Part shown: positions 34,082 through 41,150 of the stretch, one piece after another
How the letters are laid out: each line of letters starts with the position of its first letter
Numbering within the stretch: position 1 is the first letter of the stretch
Source of the DNA: Clostridia bacterium
Lineage (GTDB): Bacteria > Bacillota > Clostridia > Oscillospirales > Acutalibacteraceae
Assembly: GCA_017554405.1 (NCBI GenBank)
Contig: JAFZIK010000013.1
Coordinates: 1-64,000 of the forward strand
Length of the DNA stretch: 64,000 nt
Reading direction: 5' to 3'
Program-made: the position numbers and the translations under genes
The notes under the pieces: generated by a model
What the model saw: the letters and a program-made list of their open reading frames with translations, nothing else
Database searches by the model: none
What the model was told of the DNA's origin: nothing

Positions 34082-34746
34082 GGATGCGCCGTAAAAAGCA
34101 TCTGCCCGAGCGGCTCGGCGCGGTAGACGATATACTGTTTATCAGCGAGCACGAGGACCGCAATTTCAATACGGCAATTCAGGCAAAAGAGTATTTCGAC
34201 CTTGAAAAATGGTTCGGCAACCGCAACCCGGTGTATCTTGAAATAGGGTGCGGTAAAGGCGCGTTCGCCGCGGAATTTGCAAGGCGCAATCCCGAGGTTA
34301 ACCTTTTGGCTGTCGAAAAGGATGCAAACGTTATAGTTGCCGCCTGCGAATTGTGCAAGGCGGAGAATATACCTAATCTGAAATTTATAAAATGCTCGGC
34401 TGAATACATCGAAAAGTATATTGAACCGCAAAGCATAGCGGGCATATTTTTAAATTTTTCCTGCCCGTTTCCAAAGAACAAATATGCTTCCCATCGGCTT
34501 ACCTCCGCCCGCTTTCTTGAAATATACAAGCGCATTCTGGCTCCCGGGGCGCGCATAGCGCAAAAGACCGATAATATGCACTTTTTTGAATTCTCGATCG
34601 AACAGTTGAGCAAGGCGGGCTTTGTTATTGAAAACGTAAGTCTCGATCTGCATAACAGCGATTTTGAAGGCAATATAGTAACGGAATACGAAAGCCGTTT
34701 TATTGCCGAGGATCTGCCGATCTACCGGCTTGAAGCTCATCTTTAA
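34078..34746 (+). CDS. trmB: tRNA (guanine-N7)-methyltransferase
   Basis: The 222-residue enzyme methylates G46 of tRNAs using S-adenosylmethionine. The SAM site reads VYLEIGCGKGAFAAEFARRN and LLAVEKDANVI. The family block, usually NFSDPWPKKRHxxRRL, is NFSCPFPKNKYASHRL here, with Cys in place of the conserved Asp; the downstream block KTDNMHFFEFS is typical. I keep the TrmB call because the layout and length match. It starts within the stop codon of the Mrp gene. Confidence 0.87.
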   Translation: MRMRRKKHLPERLGAVDDILFISEHEDRNFNTAIQAKEYFDLEKWFGNRNPVYLEIGCGKGAFAAEFARRNPEVNLLAVEKDANVIVAACELCKAENIPNLKFIKCSAEYIEKYIEPQSIAGIFLNFSCPFPKNKYASHRLTSARFLEIYKRILAPGARIAQKTDNMHFFEFSIEQLSKAGFVIENVSLDLHNSDFEGNIVTEYESRFIAEDLPIYRLEAHL

Positions 34747-34756
34747 TTAAATATCA

Positions 34757-34800
34757 GCACGGATGCCGCATTAAAAGATTTACGGCATCCGTGCTTTTTT
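34757..34800 (+). terminator. Intrinsic terminator after trmB
   Basis: GCACGGATGCCG (34757-34768) pairs perfectly with its complement at 34783-34794, followed by TTTTTT. Confidence 0.92.
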
Positions 34801-34834
34801 GCCCCTAATCGAAGGCGGGGGCACTGTTTGTTAT

Positions 34835-35557
34835 TTAATTTGCAAGTATATCAAGGGGCGAAACGGCAATTCCGCTTTGATAAACTTCAATGTGAACGTG
34901 CGGCTGATCGTTTGCCTCGCTCGGCACCGTTCCGCAGGTCCCTATCACCTCGCCGCATTTAACCGCGGCGCCTTCGGTAACGTTAAGGCTTTCAAGCCCG
35001 CAATACTTTACCGTGATATCGCCGCCGTAGTCTACCGTTACGGTCCTGCCTAAAGTGGCGCTTTCATTTACCGATATAACGGTTCCGTCCGATACGCTTT
35101 TGATATCCGTTCCCGTGCCACAAAGGATATCTATTCCCGTGTGGATACGCATATCGTTATATGTGGCGGAATACTGAAGCGCGGTATCGCTGAATCCTTT
35201 CAAAATATCGCCCTTTACCGGGAAAATAAAGCTTCTTTTTGCTTCCGGTGCTTCCGGTTCTTCGGCGGTCTCATAGGGTATCTCGGTTTCGTTTTTGTTC
35301 GTGCTTGAACTCGGCTCGGGTATATCGGTATCAGTCTGAGGCTGAACGTCAACTTTACCTTGTTCGCTGTTACTATTATATGCGCCGTTATCGTTCCGGT
35401 ATGACTGATCGTCGTTCTGCCTGTTGTTCATTTTTGCCCTCATACCGGATATCGCAAAATACGAGATCGCGCCTATTGCCAAAAGGCATAAAACGATTAT
35501 CGTTATAAAACCGGTCTTGGTTATCTCGCCGGGTGTTTTGCCTTCTTCGTAATCCAT
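34835..35557 (-). CDS. Membrane-anchored M23 (LytM) peptidase-like protein, SpoIIQ-like
   Basis: The 240-residue protein has a short cytoplasmic N-terminus, one transmembrane helix (about residues 16-38), a polar linker and a LytM domain (about 115-235). The zinc motifs look intact: H-x-x-x-D in IHTGIDI and H-x-H in QPHVHIEV. Size and layout match SpoIIQ, the mother-cell/forespore channel protein of spore formers, where the histidine of the first motif is present in some clostridia. A vegetative peptidoglycan peptidase is the alternative. GGAAGGTG precedes the ATG at 35557. Confidence 0.8.
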   Translation of the reverse strand: MDYEEGKTPGEITKTGFITIIVLCLLAIGAISYFAISGMRAKMNNRQNDDQSYRNDNGAYNSNSEQGKVDVQPQTDTDIPEPSSSTNKNETEIPYETAEEPEAPEAKRSFIFPVKGDILKGFSDTALQYSATYNDMRIHTGIDILCGTGTDIKSVSDGTVISVNESATLGRTVTVDYGGDITVKYCGLESLNVTEGAAVKCGEVIGTCGTVPSEANDQPHVHIEVYQSGIAVSPLDILAN

Positions 35558-35881
35558 GGTTATCACCTTCCTTTGATTTATCGTGCGGTATTTTTGCGCA
35601 CATTATTTATTCTCTGCCTCGCTTACAAACATATTCTTGGAAAATGTTAAAAATATATTCACAAAAAATCAAAAATTTTCTAAAAATTACGGTGTATGAT
35701 ATTAACGTAACAAAGAAAGCCGCACTTATTTGTTACCCGCGATGCACTCGCGGTTATCTCCTCAAACCCCTTAAATACGAAGAATGGCTGTGCGTTGGCA
35801 CAGCCATTCTTCGTATTTGTTATCGGTAAACTGTTCAGATGTGTAATTATTAAAGGTGTATGGGTTTTCCGCAAAAAGAAA
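35558..35881. other. AT-rich gene-free stretch with palindromes
   Basis: No gene is seen. The first 140 bp are very AT-rich and should hold the promoter of the leftward M23 gene, which I could not identify. CCGCGA/TCGCGG (35737-35753) is a small hairpin. A much larger perfect inverted repeat lies at 35773-35818. Confidence 0.6.
35773..35818. repeat. Perfect 21-bp inverted repeat with GTTG loop
   Basis: The left arm (35773-35793, ending GAATGGCTGTGC) and right arm (35798-35818, starting GCACAGCCATTC) are exact complements around a four-base loop. No adjacent gene ends here in either direction within 200 bp, so a terminator role is uncertain. Confidence 0.85.
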
Positions 35882-36078
35882 ATCGGGCGGATGCCCGATA
35901 GTTATAATGATATACGGCTTCGCCGCATGATATATTTGCGTGCCGCAAATATGATATACCGTGTCGATGCACGGCATGATATAATATCCGTTCCTTCATG
36001 CGCCGCAGGCGTATATCATATGCGAAGCATATATCATACCCGCAGGGTATATCACCCGTTCCAACAAGGAACGGATAT
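35882..36078. repeat. Array of small hairpins with GATATA/TATATCA spacers, enclosed in part by a long outer stem
   Basis: Successive stems are ATCGGGC/GCCCGAT (35882-35899), CGGC/GCCG (35915-35925), ATATTTGCG/CGCAAATAT (35932-35952), CCGTG/CACGG (35959-35974), CGCC/GGCG (36001-36011), ATATGC/GCATAT (36018-36032) and ATACCC/GGGTAT (36036-36050). Loops are mostly three bases. The last three are enclosed by ATATCCGTTCCTT (35984-35996) and its complement (36066-36078). Spacers read TGATATA on the left and TATATCA on the right. Similar arrays occur in gut Clostridia from memory; the function is unknown to me. Confidence 0.85.
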
Positions 36079-36082
36079 CATT

Positions 36083-36121
36083 GAAAGAAACCTGATTTGG
36101 TAGACAAATCAGGTTTCTTTC
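36083..36121 (-). terminator. Terminator of tRNA-Val
   Basis: A perfect 17-bp inverted repeat, GAAAGAAACCTGATTTG (36083-36099) and its complement (36105-36121), lies one base beyond the CCA end of tRNA-Val. On the minus strand the stem ends in a T-rich tract. Confidence 0.85.
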
Positions 36122-36122
36122 A

Positions 36123-36199
<77 letters not shown>

Positions 36200-36319
36200 G
36201 GATATTTGATATTTTATCACATTTTTTTATTTTTGCAACAAAAATTTTCAAACTATACAGTGCATAATACTGTCACTGAAACAATTTTAACAAAAACACG
36301 CTTTTCCTCGTAAAATAAC

Positions 36320-36348
36320 TTGACATCTGTTAAAAAATGACATAATAT
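36320..36348 (+). promoter_or_regulatory. Sigma-A promoter of the DUF4234/DUF2752 pair
   Basis: TTGACA (36320-36325) and TAATAT (36343-36348) are 17 bp apart; CATAAT two bases earlier is an alternative -10. The start codon is 43 bp downstream. Confidence 0.75.
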
Positions 36349-36391
36349 TTAATTGTGGTAAAACACAGAAATTTTAAGGAGTTGTTTTTTT

Positions 36392-36967
36392 ATGTCATTT
36401 TGCACTAAATGCGGCGCCCAGGTTGCCGATGGCACAAAGTTTTGCCCTTCCTGCGGTTCTCCGTTAGCTGCTAACGGTCAGGGCGGAGCGGTTCCTCCGC
36501 AGCAGAATTACGCCCAGCAGGGTTACAATCCCGCCTACGGTCAGCCGAATCCTGCTTACAGTCAGCCGAATCCCGTTTACGGCGCACCCACCGGAATAAG
36601 CTTTGGTCAAAGGAACCTTGCCGTTGCCATTATACTTTCTATCGTTACTTGCGGAATATACGGCATTTACTGGATGATCAAAATGGTCGATGAGCTTAAC
36701 GAGGCATCGGGTGATTCCAACGCCGCCTCGGGCGTTACCGTATTCCTGCTTTCACTTGTTACCTGCGGAATATACACGCTTATCTGGCTTTACATGGCCG
36801 GCGGTCGTATCAATACCGCAAAAGCAAAGCGCGGTATGCCGACCGATCCAAACACAGGTATCATTTACCTCGTTCTTGCCATATTCGGTCTTTCTATCGT
36901 TTCTTATGCATTGCTTCAGATCGAACTTAACAAGATCGCCGCGTATCACGGTGCTCCCGCGGCATAA
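36392..36967 (+). CDS. Zinc-ribbon membrane protein (DUF4234-like)
   Basis: The 191-residue protein begins with a zinc ribbon (FCTKCGAQVADGTKFCPSCG, residues 3-22), continues with a Pro/Gln/Tyr-rich repeat linker (QPNPAYSQPNPVYG) and ends in a membrane domain with the repeated hydrophobic motif SIVTCGIYGIYW / SLVTCGIYTLIW typical of DUF4234. Biochemical function is unknown. It overlaps the DUF2752 gene by one base (TAATG); this pairing is common in Firmicutes. Confidence 0.85.
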   Translation: MSFCTKCGAQVADGTKFCPSCGSPLAANGQGGAVPPQQNYAQQGYNPAYGQPNPAYSQPNPVYGAPTGISFGQRNLAVAIILSIVTCGIYGIYWMIKMVDELNEASGDSNAASGVTVFLLSLVTCGIYTLIWLYMAGGRINTAKAKRGMPTDPNTGIIYLVLAIFGLSIVSYALLQIELNKIAAYHGAPAA

Positions 36968-37335
36968 TGGCTCAGCGCTTTAAAAAAGTTGCGCTTGGAT
37001 TTCTCATACTTATTGCGGTCGGCATAATATATGCGCTTTTTGTGATCGTTACGCAAAAATCCATACCTTGCGTTTTTAATCTGATCACAGGCTTAAAGTG
37101 TCCCGGTTGCGGAGTTACGCGTATGTGCGTTTCGATCATTAAACTGGATTTTTATGCCGCCTTTCGGGCAAATCCGGCAATTTTTTGCCTGCTTCCGCTT
37201 ATGGCGCTTACCGCCGGTAGGATGATATACGTTTACGTAAAGTATAACCGCCGGCGTGAAAGGCTTACGCAGATATCAATGTATTTTATGGTGGCTGTGC
37301 TGGTCGTATTCGGCGTATTGCGGAATATTATTTAA
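36967..37335 (+). CDS. DUF2752 membrane protein
   Basis: The 122-residue protein has three predicted membrane helices and the DUF2752 signature C-P-G-C-G-x-T-R (GLKCPGCGVTRMCVS), followed by FYAAFRANPAIF. The family is uncharacterised; the conserved cysteines suggest metal or redox chemistry at the membrane. It is coupled to the zinc-ribbon gene upstream. Confidence 0.88.
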   Translation: MAQRFKKVALGFLILIAVGIIYALFVIVTQKSIPCVFNLITGLKCPGCGVTRMCVSIIKLDFYAAFRANPAIFCLLPLMALTAGRMIYVYVKYNRRRERLTQISMYFMVAVLVVFGVLRNII

Positions 37336-37342
37336 AAGAGTT

Positions 37343-37375
37343 AAAACGGGATGTCCTTTTCGGATATCCCGTTTT
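37343..37375 (+). terminator. Intrinsic terminator after the DUF2752 gene
   Basis: AAAACGGGAT and ATCCCGTTTT pair, with an inner TCC/GGA extension around a TTTT loop (37343-37375). The A-rich 5' arm makes it potentially bidirectional. Confidence 0.85.
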
Positions 37376-37477
37376 AATGTTATTAAAACTTTAAACGCGC
37401 TTTGTTCTTATCGAAAACAAGTCAAAAAAAGCGCCAAGTATTCGAAAAAGATTGTTGGGGTTGCAACAGTTTTTGTA

Positions 37478-37506
37478 TTGCAATTGAATATAATATATGG
37501 TATAAT
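37478..37506 (+). promoter_or_regulatory. Sigma-A promoter of pckA
   Basis: TTGCAA (37478-37483) and TATAAT (37501-37506) are 17 bp apart, 34 bp before the start codon. Confidence 0.8.
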
Positions 37507-37540
37507 TACCCGGTAAAATAATGTGAGGTGTGGGTCAGTT

Positions 37541-39145
37541 ATGAAAACTATAGATTTGCAGAAATACGGCATTTCCGGCACTACCGAAATTGTCCGCAAT
37601 CCTTCCTTTGAAGAACTCTTTGCCGAGGAAACTAAACCCGGTCTTGAAGGTTACGAAAAGGGTCAGGTAAGCGAGCTTGGCGCGGTAAACGTTATGACCG
37701 GTATTTACACCGGGCGTTCACCCAAGGATAAATTCATCGTTATGGATGAAAACTCGCGCGATACCGTTTGGTGGACTACCGATGAATATAAGAACGATAA
37801 CCATATCGCAACCGAAGCCACCTGGGCGGCGGTAAAGGATATCGCAACAAAGGAGTTATCCAACAAGCGGCTGTTTGTTGTTGACGCCTTCTGCGGCGCA
37901 AACAAGGATACCCGCATGGCGATCCGCTTTATAATGGAGGTCGCCTGGCAGGCTCACTTCATCAAGAATATGTTTATAATTCCTACCGATGAAGAACTCG
38001 AAAACTTCGAGCCGGATTTTGTTGTTTACAACGCTTCAAAGGCAAAGGTCGAAAACTATAAGGAGTTGGGCCTTAATTCCGAAACCGCGGTAGTGTTCAA
38101 TATCACGAGCCGCGAGCAGGTGATAATCAACACCTGGTATGGCGGCGAAATGAAAAAAGGTATGTTCTCTATGATGAACTATTACCTGCCGCTTAAGGGT
38201 ATCGCCGCTATGCACTGCTCGGCTAACACCGATTTAAACGGCAAAAACACCGCGATTTTCTTCGGCCTTTCGGGAACCGGCAAAACCACCCTTTCGACCG
38301 ATCCGAAGCGCCTTCTCATAGGCGACGACGAGCACGGCTGGGACGATAACGGCGTATTCAATTTCGAGGGCGGCTGCTACGCCAAGGTAATAAACCTCGA
38401 TAAGGATGCCGAGCCGGATATCTATAACGCAATAAAGCGCAACGCGCTTCTTGAAAACGTAACGCTCGATAAAAACGGCAAGATCGATTTCAATGATAAA
38501 AGCGTTACCGAGAACACCCGCGTTTCCTATCCGATAACCCATATTAAAAACATCGTTCGCCCGATATCGGCGGCGCCTGCGGCAAATAACGTTATATTCC
38601 TTTCCGCAGATGCGTTCGGCGTTCTGCCGCCGGTTTCGATCTTAACTCCCGAGCAAACCCAGTATTACTTCCTTTCGGGCTTTACCGCAAAGCTCGCCGG
38701 CACCGAGCGCGGCATAGTGGAGCCCACTCCTACTTTCTCGGCTTGCTTCGGCCAGGCGTTTCTGGAGCTTCACCCCACCAAGTATGCCGAAGAGCTCGTT
38801 AAGCGTATGCAAAAGAGCGGCGCCAAGGCGTATCTTGTAAACACCGGTTGGAACGGCACCGGCAAGCGCATATCCATTAAGGATACCCGCGGTATCATAG
38901 ACGCCATCTTAAACGGCGATATCTTAAAGGCGCCCACAAAGAAAATGCCGATATTCGGTATCGAGGTGCCAACCGAGCTTCCCGGCGTTGATACCGGTAT
39001 ACTCGACCCGCGCGATACCTACGCCGATCCCGCCGTTTGGGAAGAGAAGGCAAAGGACCTTGCCGGCAGGTTTATAAAGAACTTCAAGAAATACGAGGGC
39101 AACGAAGCCGGCAAAGCGCTGGTTTCCGCCGGTCCGCAGTTGTAA
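37541..39145 (+). CDS. pckA: Phosphoenolpyruvate carboxykinase (ATP)
   Basis: The 534-residue enzyme interconverts oxaloacetate and phosphoenolpyruvate with ATP/ADP. In fermenting anaerobes it often runs toward oxaloacetate to feed succinate or aspartate. Visible motifs are [14 protein letters not shown], the kinase P-loop [12 protein letters not shown] (about 241-252), LIGDDEHGW and [11 protein letters not shown], all diagnostic for the ATP type, and length matches the family. I choose ATG 37541 over the GTG at 37523. It has its own promoter and terminator. Confidence 0.96.
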   Translation: MKTIDLQKYGISGTTEIVRNPSFEELFAEETKPGLEGYEKGQVSELGAVNVMTGIYTGRSPKDKFIVMDENSRDTVWWTTDEYKNDNHIATEATWAAVKDIATKELSNKRLFVVDAFCGANKDTRMAIRFIMEVAWQAHFIKNMFIIPTDEELENFEPDFVVYNASKAKVENYKELGLNSETAVVFNITSREQVIINTWYGGEMKKGMFSMMNYYLPLKGIAAMHCSANTDLNGKNTAIFFGLSGTGKTTLSTDPKRLLIGDDEHGWDDNGVFNFEGGCYAKVINLDKDAEPDIYNAIKRNALLENVTLDKNGKIDFNDKSVTENTRVSYPITHIKNIVRPISAAPAANNVIFLSADAFGVLPPVSILTPEQTQYYFLSGFTAKLAGTERGIVEPTPTFSACFGQAFLELHPTKYAEELVKRMQKSGAKAYLVNTGWNGTGKRISIKDTRGIIDAILNGDILKAPTKKMPIFGIEVPTELPGVDTGILDPRDTYADPAVWEEKAKDLAGRFIKNFKKYEGNEAGKALVSAGPQL

Positions 39146-39156
39146 ATAATATCCCG

Positions 39157-39183
39157 GTGGGAGGTGTTATAAACATCTCCCAC
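39157..39183 (+). terminator. Terminator after pckA
   Basis: GTGGGAGGTGTT pairs with AACATCTCCCAC around a three-base loop, followed by TTTACTTTTA. Confidence 0.75.
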
Positions 39184-39235
39184 TTTACTTTTATAATGTT
39201 ATAGTATAAAATGTTTTTAAAAGGGCGGTGATACT

Positions 39236-40468
39236 TTGAAAAATGTTGTGATTATCGGCGGCGGCGCGGCTGGTCTTATGGCTGCGGTGGCGACTGGAGA
39301 AAGCGGCGCAAAGGTCACCGTTATTGAAAAAAACGCTCGCCCGGCGCGCAAGGTGATGATAACCGGCAAGGGTCGCTGCAACGTTACAAACAACTGCGAT
39401 GTGGCTACCCTCATTAAGAACACCGCCCGAAACGGAAGATTTTTATACTCCGCGTTTTCCGCTTTTGATCCCGCCGATACGATGCGCTTTTTTGAAAACA
39501 GGGGAGTGCCGCTTAAAACCGAGCGCGGCAACCGCGTTTTTCCGGTATCGGATAAGGCGGTCGATATTGTGGACGCCCTTGTTGCCGCGGCGCAAAAGAG
39601 CGCCGGGATAATAACCGGCACCGCAAAGGAGATCATTTGTGAAAACGGGTCCGTATCGGGCGTAAAGCTCGACTCCGGCGCCATTTTGCCCGCGGACGCC
39701 GTGATACTTGCTACCGGCGGCAAATCATATCCCGCCACCGGCTCTACGGGTGATGGATATATTATGGCGGCGGCGCTCGGTCACACCGTTAAAGAACCCG
39801 CGCCCTCGCTTGTGGGGCTTGATATAAGAGAGGGCTTTTGCACCCGCCTTGCGGGTCTTACCCTTAAAAACGTTACCCTTTCTCTCTTTAAAGAGGGCGT
39901 AAAAAAACCGGTATACCGCGAGCTTGGAGAAATGCTTTTTACCCATACCGGTATATCAGGACCCCTGACCCTTTCGGCTTCGGCGCATATAAATGGGGCG
40001 CCCGGCGGATACTTCGCCGAGATAGATTTAAAACCGGCGCTCGATAACGCTACGCTCGACGCCCGCATTTTGCGCGATTTTGCTGAGAGCCCAAACCGCG
40101 ATATAATAAACGCGCTCGATAAACTGTTGCCTAAAAGCATTATACCGGTTATAATAAGCAATGCCGGCGTGGATATGCGAACAAAGGTTAATCAGTTAAG
40201 TAAGAGCGACCGTGAAAAGCTGGTTGGCGCAGTAAAGCATATGCGGGTAAGCATAGCCGATTTAGGTCCTTTAGAGGAAGCCGTTATCACCCGGGGTGGT
40301 ATAGACGTTAAGGAGATCGATCCCGGCAGTATGCGCTCAAAGCTAATCGGCGGGCTCTACTTCGCGGGAGAGATAATAGACGTTGACGCCTACACGGGCG
40401 GCTTTAACCTTCAGATCGCCTTTTCGACCGGTCATCTTGCCGGTAAAAGCGCGGCGGAAAAAATATGA
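39236..40468 (+). CDS. NAD(P)/FAD-dependent oxidoreductase of the HI0933/BaiN family
   Basis: The 410-residue flavoprotein starts at TTG 39236 after AGGGCGGTG. It has the FAD dinucleotide fold (VVIIGGGAAGLMAAVA), the family-specific RKVMITGKGRCNVTNNC block, LATGGKSYPATGSTGDGY and the C-terminal GLYFAGEIIDVDAYTGGFNL. One family member, BaiN, reduces bile-acid intermediates, but most are uncharacterised, so no substrate is assigned. It sits directly before cmk, as in many Firmicutes. Confidence 0.9.
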   Translation: MKNVVIIGGGAAGLMAAVATGESGAKVTVIEKNARPARKVMITGKGRCNVTNNCDVATLIKNTARNGRFLYSAFSAFDPADTMRFFENRGVPLKTERGNRVFPVSDKAVDIVDALVAAAQKSAGIITGTAKEIICENGSVSGVKLDSGAILPADAVILATGGKSYPATGSTGDGYIMAAALGHTVKEPAPSLVGLDIREGFCTRLAGLTLKNVTLSLFKEGVKKPVYRELGEMLFTHTGISGPLTLSASAHINGAPGGYFAEIDLKPALDNATLDARILRDFAESPNRDIINALDKLLPKSIIPVIISNAGVDMRTKVNQLSKSDREKLVGAVKHMRVSIADLGPLEEAVITRGGIDVKEIDPGSMRSKLIGGLYFAGEIIDVDAYTGGFNLQIAFSTGHLAGKSAAEKI

Positions 40469-40481
40469 AAGAGGAAATAAT

Positions 40482-41150
40482 ATGATATCTATCGCACTTG
40501 ACGGTCCCGCCGGGGCGGGAAAAAGCACGCTGGCAAAAGCGGCGGCAAAAAAACTCGGTTTCATTTACGTTGATACCGGCGCGCTTTATCGCGCCGTGGG
40601 GCTTAAATTCAGCCGATTGGGATATAATACCGAACTTAACTGTGAAATTGAGCCGATACTTGAAAACACGGCGGTGGATATTCGTTTTATCGGTGAGGAA
40701 CAGCACGTGTTTTTGGACGGGGAGGACGTAAACGCCCTTATCCGCACGCCCGAGATATCCATGATGGCTTCGGCGGTGAGCGCCAGGCCACCGGTAAGGG
40801 CGTTTCTGCTTGAGCTTCAAAGAAAGCTCGCCCGCGAGAATAACGTTATTATGGACGGCAGGGACATAGGCACCGTGGTTCTGCCGGACGCAACTCTTAA
40901 GCTTTTCGTTACGGCAGCGCCGGAGACCCGCGCTGACCGCCGGTATAAGGAACTGCTCGAAAAGGGTGCCGATGTAAAATACGATGATATCCTTTCCGAT
41001 ATAAAAACAAGGGATTATAACGATACCCACCGTGAAATCGCCCCGCTCAAGGTGGCGGAAGGCGGTATTGTGTTCGATACCGACGAGCTTGATTTTAACG
41101 CGGCTTTGGCGGCGCTTATGGAAATAATAAATAAAGAGGTTAAAAAGTGA
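40482..41150 (+). CDS. cmk: Cytidylate kinase
   Basis: The 222-residue enzyme phosphorylates CMP and dCMP. The P-loop is ALDGPAGAGKSTLAKAAA; YVDTGALYRAVG, GRDIGTVVLPDA and TRADRRYKEL are family motifs for substrate binding and the lid. The start at 40482 follows AAAGAGGAAATAAT. It overlaps the IspH-S1 gene by four bases (GTGA), a conserved order in Clostridia. Confidence 0.95.
   Translation: MISIALDGPAGAGKSTLAKAAAKKLGFIYVDTGALYRAVGLKFSRLGYNTELNCEIEPILENTAVDIRFIGEEQHVFLDGEDVNALIRTPEISMMASAVSARPPVRAFLLELQRKLARENNVIMDGRDIGTVVLPDATLKLFVTAAPETRADRRYKELLEKGADVKYDDILSDIKTRDYNDTHREIAPLKVAEGGIVFDTDELDFNAALAALMEIINKEVKK

Noticed and set aside
35882..36078. CRISPR array
   Set aside because: The units are palindromes of unequal length with 6-8 bp spacers, not 25-40 bp repeats with unique spacers, and no cas gene is present.
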